Assembly (NCBI GenBank): GCA_959601025.1
Contig: CAUGOD010000010.1
Span: 8,159-72,158, forward strand
DNA: 64,000 bases
Direction of reading: 5' to 3'
DNA from: an uncultured Oscillospiraceae bacterium
Lineage (GTDB): Bacteria; Bacillota; Clostridia; Oscillospirales; Acutalibacteraceae
The notes under the pieces are model-generated. The model was not told where the DNA came from. It saw only the letters and a list, made by a program, of their open reading frames with translations, and made no database searches. Both the position numbers and the translations under genes were made by a program. This document shows, piece after piece, positions 17,265 through 26,713 of the stretch (the first letter of the stretch is position 1; every line of letters begins with the position of its first letter).

Positions 17265-17633
17265 GTGATTCAACAGCAGACCTACCTCAAGGTTGCCGAC
17301 AACACCGGCGCGAAGGAACTGATGTGCATCCGCGTTCTTGGTGGTTCCGGCAGAAGGTATGCGAATATCGGCGACGTCGTGGTTGCTTCCGTTAAGAAAG
17401 CAGCACCCGGCGGCGTTGTGAAAAAAGGCGATGTCGTCAAGGCCGTTGTCGTTCGTTCGGCCAAGGGCGTCCGCCGCGAGGACGGCACCTATATCCGTTT
17501 CGATGAAAATGCGGCCGTCATTATCCGTGATGACAAGAACCCGAGGGGCACCCGTATTTTTGGCCCGGTGGCGAGAGAGCTCCGTGAAAAGGATTATCTC
17601 AAAATCCTGAGCCTTGCCCCCGAAGTGCTTTGA
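17265..17633 (+). CDS. rplN: 50S ribosomal protein L14
   Basis: uL14 forms an intersubunit bridge and is the docking site for the silencing factor RsfS. The 122-residue length is standard, with [18 protein letters not shown] at the start, [15 protein letters not shown] in the middle and [10 protein letters not shown] near the end. It starts with GTG after AAAGGAGG. Confidence 0.97.
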   Translation: MIQQQTYLKVADNTGAKELMCIRVLGGSGRRYANIGDVVVASVKKAAPGGVVKKGDVVKAVVVRSAKGVRREDGTYIRFDENAAVIIRDDKNPRGTRIFGPVARELREKDYLKILSLAPEVL

Positions 17634-17647
17634 TGGGAGGCGCCAAG

Positions 17648-17965
17648 ATGAGTAAGATGCATGTCAAGAAGGACGATACCGTCCTGATTCTCAGCGGTGA
17701 CGACCGCGGCAAAAAGGGCAAGGTGCTGGAAGTCAGCCCCAAGGAAGGCAAGGTCATCGTCGAGGGCCGCAACATGGTGAAAAAGCATGTTAAGCCCCGC
17801 AAGATGGGCGATCCGAGCGGAATTGTCGAATCCGCCGGCGCGATGTACGCCTCCAAGGTCATGGTTATTTGCCCTCATTGCAACAAGCCGGCTCGCGTCG
17901 GCCATAAAAAATTCGCCGACGGCACCAAGTCGCGCATCTGCAAGCGCTGCGGCGAAGCGCTGTAA
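17648..17965 (+). CDS. rplX: 50S ribosomal protein L24
   Basis: uL24 starts 50S assembly and has a KOW fold. The 105-residue protein shows VKKDDTVLILSGDDRGKKGKV and a Cys-rich C-terminal segment (CPHCNKPARVGHK, CKRCGEAL) suggesting a zinc site. I take ATG at 17648, 7 bases after GGGAGG, rather than the ATG at 17630 or 17633 that would overlap the rplN stop. Confidence 0.96.
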   Translation: MSKMHVKKDDTVLILSGDDRGKKGKVLEVSPKEGKVIVEGRNMVKKHVKPRKMGDPSGIVESAGAMYASKVMVICPHCNKPARVGHKKFADGTKSRICKRCGEAL

Positions 17966-17977
17966 GGAGGTTAAAGA

Positions 17978-18517
17978 ATGGCCAGACTGATGGACTACTA
18001 CAAAAAAGACGTCGCGCCCGCGCTGATGAAAAAGTTCGGCTATAAGAGCGTGATGCAGATCCCGAAGCTGGATAAAATTGTGATCAACGTCGGCTGCGGC
18101 GAAGCCCGCGACAACGCGAAGGTCATCGAAGCCATTATGGCGGACCTTTCCGCGATCACCGGCCAGCGCCCGGTCGTCTGCAAGGCCAAGAAGTCGGTTG
18201 CGAACTTTAAGCTGCGCGAAGGCATGAACATCGGCGCGAAGGTCACCCTCCGCGGCGAGCGCATGTACGAGTTCCTCGACCGCCTGTTCAATGTGGCGCT
18301 TCCCCGCGTGCGCGACTTCCGCGGGATCAACGCGAACTCCTTCGACGGCCGTGGCAATTACAACATGGGCCTGAAGGAGCAGCTGATCTTCCCGGAGATC
18401 GACTACGACAAGATCGATAAGGTGCGCGGTATGGATATCTGCTTTGTCACCACCGCGAACACCGACGAAGAAGCGCGGGAGCTGCTCACCCTGATGGGCG
18501 CTCCGTTCGCGAAATAA
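17978..18517 (+). CDS. rplE: 50S ribosomal protein L5
   Basis: uL5 binds 5S rRNA and contacts P-site tRNA. The 179-residue product has the [16 protein letters not shown] start, the [21 protein letters not shown] segment and the RDFRGI and [15 protein letters not shown] motifs of the family. Confidence 0.97.
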   Translation: MARLMDYYKKDVAPALMKKFGYKSVMQIPKLDKIVINVGCGEARDNAKVIEAIMADLSAITGQRPVVCKAKKSVANFKLREGMNIGAKVTLRGERMYEFLDRLFNVALPRVRDFRGINANSFDGRGNYNMGLKEQLIFPEIDYDKIDKVRGMDICFVTTANTDEEARELLTLMGAPFAK

Positions 18518-18532
18518 GGAGGGGGAAACACC

Positions 18533-18718
18533 GTGGCGAAAACGAGTATGAAGCTCAAGCAACAGAGAAAGCCGAAGTATTCCACCCAGGCTTATAACCG
18601 CTGCAAGATCTGCGGCCGTCCCCACGCCTATCTGCGCAAGTATGGCATCTGCCGTATCTGCTTCAGAGAGCTGGCCTACAAGGGCCAGATCCCGGGCGTG
18701 CGGAAGGCCAGCTGGTAA
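18533..18718 (+). CDS. rpsN: 30S ribosomal protein S14, zinc-binding type
   Basis: The 61-residue uS14 is the short C+ form with two C-x2-C pairs (CKICG and CRICF) that bind zinc; the zinc-free paralogue is not seen here. It starts with GTG after GGAGGGGG. The presence of the zinc form in the spc operon is typical of Firmicutes. Confidence 0.97.
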   Translation: MAKTSMKLKQQRKPKYSTQAYNRCKICGRPHAYLRKYGICRICFRELAYKGQIPGVRKASW

Positions 18719-18746
18719 GCAATAGCGACTAAAGGAGGTTGACGGA

Positions 18747-19148
18747 ATGCAAATCACCGATACCATCGCCGATATGCTGACCAGAATCCGTAATGCAAAC
18801 TCGGCCAAGCATGACTCGGTGGAAATCCCCGCTTCCAACATGAAGAAGGCTATTGCCCAGATTCTTGTTGACGAGGGATATGTAAAAAGCTACAACGTAA
18901 TCGAAGATGGTAAGCAGGGCACGATCCGCATCGTCCTGAAATACCAGGGACCGTCCAAATCCCCGGTTCTCATGGGCCTGCGCCGCGTTTCCAAGCCCGG
19001 CCTGCGCATCTATTCCAGCAGCGAGGACATGCCGAAGGTCATGAAAGGCATCGGCACCGCCATCGTTTCCACCTCGAAGGGCGTCATGACCGACAAACAG
19101 GCGCGCAAAGAGCATGTGGGCGGCGAAGTCCTGGCTTTCGTGTGGTAA
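18747..19148 (+). CDS. rpsH: 30S ribosomal protein S8
   Basis: uS8 is a central-domain assembly protein and in some bacteria the repressor of the spc operon. The 133-residue protein begins [16 protein letters not shown] and ends with the conserved [17 protein letters not shown] precedes the ATG. Confidence 0.97.
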   Translation: MQITDTIADMLTRIRNANSAKHDSVEIPASNMKKAIAQILVDEGYVKSYNVIEDGKQGTIRIVLKYQGPSKSPVLMGLRRVSKPGLRIYSSSEDMPKVMKGIGTAIVSTSKGVMTDKQARKEHVGGEVLAFVW

Positions 19149-19163
19149 GGGGGGCGGAACGAT

Positions 19164-19712
19164 ATGTCTAGAATTGGACGCAAGCCGATTACGGTTCCCG
19201 CCGGCGTCGATGTGAAGATCGAGGACGGCGTCGTGACCGTTAAAGGCGCGAAAGGCACCCTGACGCAGAAAATCCACCCCAACATGACCGTGACGGTAGA
19301 GGACGGCGCCATCCATGTGACCCGTCCGAACGACGAGAAGGAAAACCGCGCGCTGCACGGCCTGACCCGCAGTCTGATCGCCAATATGGTGGAGGGCGTG
19401 ACCAACGGCTTCAAAAAGGAGCTGGACGTCAACGGCGTCGGTTATCGTGTGCAGAAGCAGGGCAAGGACCTGGTCATGAACCTGGGCTACAGCCATCAGG
19501 TCATTGTCAGCGAAATCCCGGGCATCACCATCGAGGCTCCGGGCCCGAACAAGATCATCATTTCCGGCCCCGACAAGCAGCTCGTCGGCCAGTTCGCGGC
19601 GGAAGTCCGCGAGAAGCGCCCGCCGGAGCCGTTTAAGGGCAAGGGCATCAAGTACGTCGACGAAGTGATCCGCCGCAAGGAAGGCAAGACCGGCGGTAAG
19701 GGCAAGAAGTAA
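19164..19712 (+). CDS. rplF: 50S ribosomal protein L6
   Basis: uL6 lies near the factor-binding site. The 182-residue two-domain protein starts [15 protein letters not shown] and ends with [24 protein letters not shown], both standard. Confidence 0.97.
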   Translation: MSRIGRKPITVPAGVDVKIEDGVVTVKGAKGTLTQKIHPNMTVTVEDGAIHVTRPNDEKENRALHGLTRSLIANMVEGVTNGFKKELDVNGVGYRVQKQGKDLVMNLGYSHQVIVSEIPGITIEAPGPNKIIISGPDKQLVGQFAAEVREKRPPEPFKGKGIKYVDEVIRRKEGKTGGKGKK

Positions 19713-19727
19713 GGAGAGTGAAAACCC

Positions 19728-20087
19728 ATGGTGAGCAAGACTGACAGCAACAAGGCTCGTCTGCGCCGTCATACCCGTGTGCGCGGCAAGGTCAGCGGCA
19801 CCGCGGAACGTCCGCGCCTCAACGTGTATCGCTCCCTCAACCACATCTATGCCCAGATCATCGATGATGTCAAGGGAGTCACGCTTGTCGCCGCCTCCAG
19901 CGTCGAAAAGGATTTCGGCATGAACGGCGGAAACAAGGAAGCCGCTAAAAAGGTTGGCGAGCTGATCGCGAAACGCGCTGCCGACAAGGGGATCACCGAG
20001 GTGGTCTTTGACCGCGGCGGCTATATCTACCACGGCCGCGTCAAGGAGCTGGCCGAAGGCGCCCGCGAGGGCGGCCTCAAGTTCTAA
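19728..20087 (+). CDS. rplR: 50S ribosomal protein L18
   Basis: uL18 binds 5S rRNA together with uL5. The 119-residue product has [35 protein letters not shown] and the C-terminal [24 protein letters not shown], all characteristic. Confidence 0.97.
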   Translation: MVSKTDSNKARLRRHTRVRGKVSGTAERPRLNVYRSLNHIYAQIIDDVKGVTLVAASSVEKDFGMNGGNKEAAKKVGELIAKRAADKGITEVVFDRGGYIYHGRVKELAEGAREGGLKF

Positions 20088-20107
20088 GGAAAGGGAGGAA
20101 GACAACT

Positions 20108-20608
20108 TTGGCCAGAATTGACGCATCTACGATGGAAATGAAAGAGCGTATTGTCGCGATCAACCGCGTCAGCAAGACCGTGAAGGGCGGCCGGATTTTT
20201 AAATTTGCCGCGCTGGTCGTGGTCGGCGACGGCAATGGGCTGGTGGGCTTCGGCCTCGGGAAGGCCGGCGAAGTGCCGGACGCGATCCGCAAGGGCATTG
20301 AAGACGCCAAGAAGAACCTGATCCAGATTTCCCTGAAAGGCACCACCATCCCGCACGAGGTGATTGGCAAATTCGGCGCCGGCCGCGTGCTGATGAAGCC
20401 TGCCGCTCCCGGTACCGGCGTGATTGCCGGCGGCGCTGTCCGTGCCGTCGTGGAGGCCGCGGGCATCAAGGATATCCGGACCAAGGCGCTGCGTTCCAAC
20501 AACCCCTATAATGTGGTGAACGCGACCATGGACGGCCTTGCCCAGCTGCGTACGGTGGAGCAGGTCGCAGCAATCCGCGGCAAATCCGCCAAGGAAATTT
20601 TAGGTTAA
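20108..20608 (+). CDS. rpsE: 30S ribosomal protein S5
   Basis: uS5 guards decoding accuracy and the mRNA entry channel. The 166-residue protein shows [18 protein letters not shown], the glycine-rich [18 protein letters not shown] loop and the NPYNVVNAT motif. It starts with TTG at 20108 after a GGGAGGA site, an uncommon start in this operon. Confidence 0.96.
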   Translation: MARIDASTMEMKERIVAINRVSKTVKGGRIFKFAALVVVGDGNGLVGFGLGKAGEVPDAIRKGIEDAKKNLIQISLKGTTIPHEVIGKFGAGRVLMKPAAPGTGVIAGGAVRAVVEAAGIKDIRTKALRSNNPYNVVNATMDGLAQLRTVEQVAAIRGKSAKEILG

Positions 20609-20623
20609 CGGGAGGGTATGAAC

Positions 20624-20821
20624 ATGGCTAAGAAGGCGAAAACCGGCGCTCTGCAGATCAAGCTTGTCAAGAGCCTGATCGGCAGCAAGAAAGACCAGAT
20701 CGCCACGGCCGAATCCCTGGGCCTGCGGAAAATCGGCGACTGCACAAGCCAGCCCGATAACGCCGCCACCCAGGGCAAGGTGGCCAAGATTATCCACCTC
20801 ATCGAGGTAACCGAAGCGTAA
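20624..20821 (+). CDS. rpmD: 50S ribosomal protein L30
   Basis: uL30 is a small 50S protein. The product is 65 residues with the [14 protein letters not shown] start and the IIHLIEV ending. ATG at 20624 stands 7 bases after GGAGGG; the ATG at 20618 is too close to it. Confidence 0.94.
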   Translation: MAKKAKTGALQIKLVKSLIGSKKDQIATAESLGLRKIGDCTSQPDNAATQGKVAKIIHLIEVTEA

Positions 20822-20847
20822 GCAATCGAGCAAGGAGGTGCGAAAAA

Positions 20848-21288
20848 ATGAAGCTGCATGAGCTTTCTCCGGCTCCCGGTTCTGTGCGGGAGTCGAAACG
20901 AATCGGCCGTGGACATGGTTCCGGCCAGGGCAAAACCGCGGGTAAAGGCCATAAGGGCCAGAAGGCGCGCGCCGGCCGCGGGATGCGTCCGGGTTTTGAA
21001 GGCGGCCAGATGCCTCTGCAGAGACGCGTTCCGAAGAGAGGTTTTGTCAATATTTTCGCCACGCGGTATGCGACCGTCAATATTGGTTCCCTGAGCGCGT
21101 TTGAGGACGGCGCCGTTGTGGATACCGACGCTCTGAAGGCGGCCGGCCTGGTCAAGAAGACCTATGACGGCGTGAAGATCCTAGGCAACGGGAACGTGGA
21201 AAAGAAACTGACTGTCAAAGCGGCGGCTTTCTCGGAAGCGGCCAAGGCGAAGATCGAGGCTGCCGGCGGGAAAGCAGAGGTGATCTGA
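20848..21288 (+). CDS. rplO: 50S ribosomal protein L15
   Basis: uL15 is a late-assembly 50S protein. The 146-residue product has [42 protein letters not shown] Gly/Lys-rich start (residues 1-38) and the C-terminal [21 protein letters not shown]. secY starts two bases after its stop. Confidence 0.96.
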   Translation: MKLHELSPAPGSVRESKRIGRGHGSGQGKTAGKGHKGQKARAGRGMRPGFEGGQMPLQRRVPKRGFVNIFATRYATVNIGSLSAFEDGAVVDTDALKAAGLVKKTYDGVKILGNGNVEKKLTVKAAAFSEAAKAKIEAAGGKAEVI

Positions 21289-21289
21289 G

Positions 21290-22609
21290 GTGTTTCAGAC
21301 TCTTCGGAATGCATGGAAGATTACCGACCTGCGTCGCAAGATTCTGTATACCCTGTTTATTATTCTGATTTTCCGTATCGGTTCGGCAATTACCCTGCCG
21401 TATATTGATGTGGAAACGCTGAAAGCGGCAACGTCGGCTTCGGATGGCGGCATGATGGCTTACCTCACGCTGTTGTCCGGCGGCGGCTTCTCCAACGCGA
21501 GTATCTTCGCGCTGTCGATTACGCCGTATATCAACGCCAGCATTATTATCCAGCTGCTGACCGTCGCCATCCCCCCGCTGGAGCGGATGTCGAAGGACGG
21601 CGAGGCCGGGCGGAAAAAGCTGGGTCAGATCACCCGGTATACCACCGTGGGTCTCGGCCTGCTGCTCGGCGTGATGTACTACTTTATGGTGAAGAACAAC
21701 TATAAAGCGCTGGTACCCGAGGCAAAGAGCGGTTTTGGAATGTGGTTTGGCGCGATCGTGATTATCCTCTGCTTCACCGCCGGTTCGGCGCTGATGATGT
21801 GGCTGGGCGAGCAGATCAATGAAAAGGGTATCGGCAACGGTATCTCCATCCTGCTGTTTGCGGGCATCCTGTCCCGCATCCCGTCGGGCGCGACCATGCT
21901 GTGGCGGTATTTCTACGAAGCGGGTATTCAGAACATGAGCAGCGGCGGGATGAAATACGTCATTCTGGTGCCGGTCATTCTGGTGATCTTCCTGCTGATG
22001 ATCGCTTTCATCGTGTTTATCACCGATGCGGAACGCCGCATTCCCGTCCAGTACGCCAAGCGCGTGGTCGGCCGGAAGATGTACGGCGGGCAGAACACCT
22101 ACATCCCGATCAAGGTCAATATGTCCGGCGTTATGCCGATCATTCTGGCCTCCGCGATTGTTTCCTTGCCCGGCACGATCGCCGGCTTCGTCCCGAACAG
22201 CGGTTACGCAAATTTTGTGAACAAATGGTTCGGGTATTCCACGCCGATATACGGGATCATCTATTTTATACTGATTATCGCTTTCGCATTTTTCTATGTG
22301 ACGATTCAGTATAATCCGCTGGAGATGTCCAATAATCTCCGCAAGAATTCCGGCGCGATCCCCGGCTACCGTCCCGGCAAGCCGACGGTGGATTACATTA
22401 AGCGCGTGCTGAACAAGGTGACGCTGATCGGGGCGCTGTGCCTTGGCATCATCGCGATTTTCCCGATCATTTTCGGCGCGGCCAGCGGTATGCAGGGCCT
22501 GGCGCTCGGCGGCACCTCGATCATGATCGTGGTCGGCGTGGCGCTGGAGACCACCCAGCAGATCGAAAGCCAGATGATGATGCGGCATTACAAGGGCTTC
22601 CTTGAGTAA
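21290..22609 (+). CDS. secY: protein translocase subunit SecY
   Basis: SecY is the ten-helix channel of the Sec translocon in the cytoplasmic membrane. The 439-residue product has the expected plug region, the SIFALSITPYINASIIIQLL segment, the GxGNGISI motif (NEKGIGNGISILLFAGI) and the cytosolic loops that bind SecA and ribosomes. It starts with GTG two bases after rplO, indicating coupling. Confidence 0.97.
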   Translation: MFQTLRNAWKITDLRRKILYTLFIILIFRIGSAITLPYIDVETLKAATSASDGGMMAYLTLLSGGGFSNASIFALSITPYINASIIIQLLTVAIPPLERMSKDGEAGRKKLGQITRYTTVGLGLLLGVMYYFMVKNNYKALVPEAKSGFGMWFGAIVIILCFTAGSALMMWLGEQINEKGIGNGISILLFAGILSRIPSGATMLWRYFYEAGIQNMSSGGMKYVILVPVILVIFLLMIAFIVFITDAERRIPVQYAKRVVGRKMYGGQNTYIPIKVNMSGVMPIILASAIVSLPGTIAGFVPNSGYANFVNKWFGYSTPIYGIIYFILIIAFAFFYVTIQYNPLEMSNNLRKNSGAIPGYRPGKPTVDYIKRVLNKVTLIGALCLGIIAIFPIIFGAASGMQGLALGGTSIMIVVGVALETTQQIESQMMMRHYKGFLE

Positions 22610-22824
22610 GACGAATGAGGCGCGTTCTTTTGCGCGGCCGTTTCATTAATTTCGGAACAAAGGGTTCTATCGGCAGACGATACGCCCAGGAAACCGGTTC
22701 CCGGCGCTTCTGCGCCGGGAACCGGAAAGGGCGGCTCTCTTTGGAAAAGCGTTTTCTTCGCGGCGTTTTTCCCCCGGTTTTTATCAAAAACCGCGGTTCC
22801 CGACGAGAAAGGAATGGTACGGAT
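22610..22824 (+). other. structured secY-adk spacer
   Basis: The 215-base spacer holds a perfect 14-bp hairpin at 22694-22725 (CCGGTTCCCGGCGC, loop TTCT, then its complement). A second hairpin, CGGTTTTTATCAAAAACCG, lies at about 22775-22794. The first has no T tract and so is not a normal terminator; it may set an RNA processing point or adjust downstream expression. Confidence 0.6.
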
Positions 22825-23457
22825 ATGAAATTGATACTTCTTGGAGCCCCCGGCGCCGGCAAAGGTACCCAAGCGGAAATCATCAGCGAAACCCTGCAAA
22901 TCCCCACCATTTCCACGGGTAATATTATCCGTGAAGCGCTGAAAAGCGGCAGCGAGATGGGCAAGAAGGCCAAAGAGTATATGGACAGCGGCCAGTTGGT
23001 TCCGGATGACGTCGTGATCGGCATTATCAAGGAGCGTCTGGCTAAACCCGACTGCGAAGGCGGGTTCATCCTCGACGGCTTCCCCCGCACCATCCCGCAG
23101 GCCGAGGCTCTTGACCGGATGGGCATCGACATCGACCGCGTTATCGACATCGAAGTGGCCGATGAAACCATTGCCCGCCGTGTATCGGGACGCCGTGTCT
23201 GCCCCTCCTGCGGCGCGTCCTACCATGTGGAGTACAAACGCCCCACGGTAGAGGACGTCTGCGACAAGTGCGGCGACACCCTTGTTCAGCGCAAGGATGA
23301 CCATCCGGATACGGTGCGCGAGCGCCTGCATGTATATCATGAGCAGACCGAACCGCTTAAAACCTTCTATGCGGCGAAGAACAAGCTCGTCGTCGTCGAA
23401 GGCCAGGAGGAAGTGGCGGATACCACCCGCCTCACTCTGGCCGCGGTTGAGGCGTAA
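22825..23457 (+). CDS. adk: adenylate kinase, zinc-lid type
   Basis: The enzyme equilibrates ATP, ADP and AMP. The 210-residue product has the P-loop GAPGAGKGTQ at residues 7-16, the AMP-binding DGFPRT motif, and a lid with two Cys pairs (CPSCG and CDKCG) that should bind zinc, as in Gram-positive enzymes. I start at ATG 22825 because homology begins there and an AAAGGA site precedes it, although the frame is open upstream. Confidence 0.97.
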   Translation: MKLILLGAPGAGKGTQAEIISETLQIPTISTGNIIREALKSGSEMGKKAKEYMDSGQLVPDDVVIGIIKERLAKPDCEGGFILDGFPRTIPQAEALDRMGIDIDRVIDIEVADETIARRVSGRRVCPSCGASYHVEYKRPTVEDVCDKCGDTLVQRKDDHPDTVRERLHVYHEQTEPLKTFYAAKNKLVVVEGQEEVADTTRLTLAAVEA

Positions 23458-23459
23458 TT

Positions 23460-24206
23460 ATGATATCGGTGAAGAACAAGCGGGAGCTGCAGGCCATGCG
23501 AGAGGCCTGCGTGATTTCCGCACGGGCGCTTAAGCTGGCGGGAGAAGCCGTCCAGCCCGGCGTTACCACGGCCGAAATCGACCGTGAGGTACGCCGGTAT
23601 ATCGAAAGCACGGGCGCGAAGCCCAGCTTTCTCGGATACGGCGGGTTCCCGGCAAGCGCATGCATTTCGGTAAACAATGTGGTCATCCACGGCATACCGG
23701 ATAAACGCGTGATCAAGGCGGGCGACATCGTCAGCGTTGACGTGGGCGCGTTTTACAACGGCTATCACGGCGATAACGCCGCGACCTTCGCAGCGGGCGA
23801 GGTTTCGCCCGAGGCGCAGGCCCTGATGGACGCCACCCGCGAAAGCCTTTACGAAGGCATTAAAGCGGCGACGGCGGGCAATCGGATCGGCGATATCGGT
23901 GCGGCTGTCCAGCGGTATGTCGAGGTGCGCGGTTACTCGGTTGTACGGCAGTTTGTCGGCCACGGAGTAGGCGCGAACCTGCACGAAGACCCCAGCGTAC
24001 CCAATTTCGGTACCCCCGGACGCGGCCCCCGGCTGCTGCCGGGAATGACCTTAGCCATTGAACCGATGATCAACGCCGGCGTCAGCGAGGTGAAAATCCT
24101 CGGCGACGGCTGGACCACCGTAACGGCGGACGGCAGTCTGTCCGCTCATTTTGAGCATACCATCGCCATCACCCCCGACGGCCCCGTCATCCTGACGCAG
24201 CCGTAA
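23460..24206 (+). CDS. map: methionine aminopeptidase, type I
   Basis: The enzyme removes initiator methionine. The 248-residue product has the metal ligands of the pita-bread fold: D in SVDVGAFYNGYHGD, the GHGVGANLHEDP His, and the two Glu in LAIEPMIN and HFEHTIAI. It starts two bases after adk. Confidence 0.97.
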   Translation: MISVKNKRELQAMREACVISARALKLAGEAVQPGVTTAEIDREVRRYIESTGAKPSFLGYGGFPASACISVNNVVIHGIPDKRVIKAGDIVSVDVGAFYNGYHGDNAATFAAGEVSPEAQALMDATRESLYEGIKAATAGNRIGDIGAAVQRYVEVRGYSVVRQFVGHGVGANLHEDPSVPNFGTPGRGPRLLPGMTLAIEPMINAGVSEVKILGDGWTTVTADGSLSAHFEHTIAITPDGPVILTQP

Positions 24207-24220
24207 AGGACGGTGGAGGC

Positions 24221-24487
24221 ATGCTGCAAAGAGGCCAGGTTGTCTTATCGCTGGCGGGACGGGATAAAGATCGGCTGATGGCGGTGCTCGGGGAAGCCCC
24301 GGACGGCGGCGTTCTGATCGCCGATGGGAAGGAGCGTCCCCTGCAGCGTCCCAAGCGGAAAAATCCGCGTCATCTGCGGCCGGTCGGTTTCCTGGTCAGC
24401 GAGCATTCAATGGCGACCAATCGTGAATTGCGCCGTGCGCTTCTCGCCCTGCGGCAGGCGGCGCCGTCGTCACAAGAGGGAGGTTAA
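24221..24487 (+). CDS. KOW-domain RNA-binding protein between map and infA
   Basis: This 88-residue basic protein matches the small KOW-domain (L14e-like) protein commonly found at this position in Clostridia. The N-terminal GQVVLSLAGRDKDRLMAV is the KOW-like motif, followed by a Lys/Arg-rich segment KERPLQRPKRKNPRHLRPV. A role in ribosome function is likely from the fold and the context but has not been assigned. Confidence 0.85.
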   Translation: MLQRGQVVLSLAGRDKDRLMAVLGEAPDGGVLIADGKERPLQRPKRKNPRHLRPVGFLVSEHSMATNRELRRALLALRQAAPSSQEGG

Positions 24488-24490
24488 CCT

Positions 24491-24709
24491 ATGTCCAAGG
24501 CGGACGTTATCGAACTGGAAGGTACCGTAGTCGAGGCCCTGCCGAACGCCATGTTCCAGGTGAAGCTCGCAAACGGCCATGTTATTTTGGCCCATATTTC
24601 CGGTAAGCTGCGGATGAACTTCATCCGTATCCTTCCCGGCGACAAGGTCACGGTGGAGATGTCTCCCTATGACCTGACCAAAGGCCGGATCACATGGCGG
24701 ACAAAATAG
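24491..24709 (+). CDS. infA: translation initiation factor IF-1
   Basis: IF-1 binds the 30S A site during initiation. The 72-residue S1-like OB-fold protein is canonical: [32 protein letters not shown] and [21 protein letters not shown] site precedes the ATG, within the KOW gene's end. Confidence 0.97.
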   Translation: MSKADVIELEGTVVEALPNAMFQVKLANGHVILAHISGKLRMNFIRILPGDKVTVEMSPYDLTKGRITWRTK

Positions 24710-24807
24710 GTTCGCCATGCGGACAAAATAGTTCGCGCCGGCTGTATCATTCGATTGATTGGATTTGCCCGGATTCCCCTGTGAATTCGGCAGAATGGAG
24801 GTTCACC

Positions 24808-24921
24808 ATGAAAGTCAGACCTTCTGTCAAGAAAATCTGCGAGAAATGCAAGATCATTAAGCGCAAAGGCCGCGTAATGGTCATTTGTGAGAACCCGAAG
24901 CACAAACAGCGTCAGGGCTAA
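24808..24921 (+). CDS. rpmJ: 50S ribosomal protein L36
   Basis: bL36 is the smallest 50S protein. The 37 residues ([16 protein letters not shown] and onward) keep the zinc ligands C-x2-C, a further Cys and a His (CENPKH), so this is the zinc-binding form. The ATG at 24808 follows TGGAGG. Confidence 0.95.
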   Translation: MKVRPSVKKICEKCKIIKRKGRVMVICENPKHKQRQG

Positions 24922-25126
24922 AAGGCCGACGTTTGCGACCTTGTGTTCCCGGGGAAGCGGCTTCAGGCCGCATCCCGGCGGAAAGCGGGCCCTGCGCGGG
25001 GCAAACCCGTCGGGCAGGCTTTCCTTGCCCTGTTTCATTGCGCCGCTGAACGAACGGCGCGACCGAAAGGGTCTTAATTTCATGCGCCGCCGAACGCGGC
25101 GGCGCGGTTGAAAGGAAGGATTATTA
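24922..25126 (+). other. long GC-rich rpmJ-rpsM spacer
   Basis: About 205 bases without a gene separate rpmJ and rpsM. They contain inverted repeats such as GCGCCG near 25040 with CGGCGC, and CGCCGCC/GGCGGCG near 25084-25106, the latter ending about 17 bases before the rpsM start. In enterobacteria the equivalent position carries the S4-binding alpha-operon leader; rpsD is in this operon too. A similar control is possible but not shown. Confidence 0.5.
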
Positions 25127-25495
25127 ATGGCGCGTATAGCTGGTGTTGACCTGCCCAGAGACAAACGCATTGAGATCGGCCTAACCTATATCTTCGGCAT
25201 CGGCCGCAAATCGGCGAACGACATCCTCGCGGCAACCGGCGTCAACCCGGACATCCGGGTGCGGGATCTGACCGAGGACGACGTTTCCAAGCTCAGAGAG
25301 TATATCGACCATAATTACACGGTGGAGGGCGACCTTCGCCGCGACGTGGCGTTCGACATTAAGCGCCTGATCGAAATCGGCAGCTACCGCGGTCTGCGTC
25401 ACCGTAAGGGCCTGCCGGTTCGCGGCCAGCGCTCCAAGACCAACGCCCGTACCCGCAAGGGTCCGAAGAAGACCATTGCCAACAAGAAGAAATAA
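25127..25495 (+). CDS. rpsM: 30S ribosomal protein S13
   Basis: uS13 contacts P-site tRNA and forms intersubunit bridges. The 122-residue protein has [25 protein letters not shown] and the C-terminal [24 protein letters not shown] signature (residues about 92-115). Confidence 0.97.
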   Translation: MARIAGVDLPRDKRIEIGLTYIFGIGRKSANDILAATGVNPDIRVRDLTEDDVSKLREYIDHNYTVEGDLRRDVAFDIKRLIEIGSYRGLRHRKGLPVRGQRSKTNARTRKGPKKTIANKKK

Positions 25496-25509
25496 GAGGA
25501 GGTAGAAGA

Positions 25510-25917
25510 ATGGCTGCTGCTAAAACTGCTGCGCGCAAGGGTGCGACCCGCCGCCGCAAGGAACGCAAAAACATTGAACGTGGCGCGGCGCATATCCAGT
25601 CCACGTTTAATAATACCATCGTCACTATCACCGACACGCAGGGCAATGCTCTTTCCTGGGCCAGCGCCGGCGAGCTCGGCTTCCGCGGTTCGCGGAAATC
25701 GACGCCGTTCGCCGCCCAGACCGCGGCGGAGACCGCCGCCCGCGCGGCGATGGAACATGGCCTTAAGACCGTGGAAGTGTATGTGAAGGGCCCCGGCGCC
25801 GGCCGTGAAGCCGCGATCCGCGCTCTGCAGGCCGCCGGTCTGGAGGTCAACCTGATCAAAGACGTGACCCCGGTTCCCCACAACGGCTGCCGTCCTCCCA
25901 AGAGAAGACGCGTATAA
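25510..25917 (+). CDS. rpsK: 30S ribosomal protein S11
   Basis: uS11 lies in the 30S platform near the E-site mRNA. The 135-residue product has a basic N-terminus, the [18 protein letters not shown] core and the CRPPKRRRV tail with the conserved [10 protein letters not shown]. Confidence 0.97.
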   Translation: MAAAKTAARKGATRRRKERKNIERGAAHIQSTFNNTIVTITDTQGNALSWASAGELGFRGSRKSTPFAAQTAAETAARAAMEHGLKTVEVYVKGPGAGREAAIRALQAAGLEVNLIKDVTPVPHNGCRPPKRRRV

Positions 25918-25978
25918 CAAAGCTGGGAAATCCCCGCTCGAAAGTAAGTGTAACCCAAATCAGGAGGTGCAACCATAA

Positions 25979-26605
25979 ATGGCTAGATATACCGGTCCGG
26001 TGTGCAGACTCTGCCGCCGCGAGGGTCAGAAACTGTTTTTGAAGGGCGAGCGCTGCTATTCCAAGAAGTGTGCGGTTGACCGCCGTACTTACGCCCCCGG
26101 CCAGCATGGCCAGGGGCGCAAGAAGGTTTCCGAATACGGCAAGCAGCTGCGTACCAAGCAGTACGCCCGCCGTTATTATGGCGTGCTGGAGGGCCAGTTC
26201 CGCCACTATTTCGAAATGGCGGAGAAGATGCCGGGCGTTACCGGTGAAAACCTGCTCCGTCTGCTCGAATCCCGCCTGGACAACGTGATCTATCGTCTGG
26301 GTCTTGCCAGCTCCCGCGCTGAGGCGCGCCAGCTGGTGCTGCACGGGCATTACACCGTCAACGGCCGCAAGGTGAACATCCCCTCCTTCCTGACGAAGGT
26401 GGGCCAGGTCATCGCGGTGAAGGACGGCAGCCGTCAGAAGGAAAAGCTGAAAGCGATTATTGAAGCGAACTCTTCCCGCCCGATTCCGAAATGGCTGGAG
26501 CTCAATCGCGAAACCCTGGAAGCGAAGGTTGTCGCCGTGCCGAACCGTGAGGACATCGATCTGCCGATCGAAGAAACCCTCATCGTCGAGCTGTACTCGA
26601 AGTAA
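25979..26605 (+). CDS. rpsD: 30S ribosomal protein S4, zinc-binding type
   Basis: uS4 nucleates 16S 5'-domain assembly and often represses its own operon. The 208-residue product has a Cys cluster ([14 protein letters not shown]) that marks the zinc-binding form, the YGKQLREKQ-like segment and the S4 RNA-binding domain ([27 protein letters not shown], residues about 98-124). An AGGAGG site precedes ATG 25979. Confidence 0.97.
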   Translation: MARYTGPVCRLCRREGQKLFLKGERCYSKKCAVDRRTYAPGQHGQGRKKVSEYGKQLRTKQYARRYYGVLEGQFRHYFEMAEKMPGVTGENLLRLLESRLDNVIYRLGLASSRAEARQLVLHGHYTVNGRKVNIPSFLTKVGQVIAVKDGSRQKEKLKAIIEANSSRPIPKWLELNRETLEAKVVAVPNREDIDLPIEETLIVELYSK

Positions 26606-26635
26606 GGCGGACGCTCCGCTTTCTCCGCACGACTA

Positions 26636-26662
26636 CCAACCGCGGAACGGGCGGTTGGTACG
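26636..26662 (+). other. hairpin between rpsD and rpoA
   Basis: TACCAACCG pairs perfectly with CGGTTGGTA across a 9-base loop. There is no T tract, so it may tune or process the transcript between rpsD and rpoA. Confidence 0.6.
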
Positions 26663-26713
26663 GCGAGCCGTGCCAGCCGCTTGAATTTCCGCCTTCAACA
26701 AGGAGGGTTTTGA

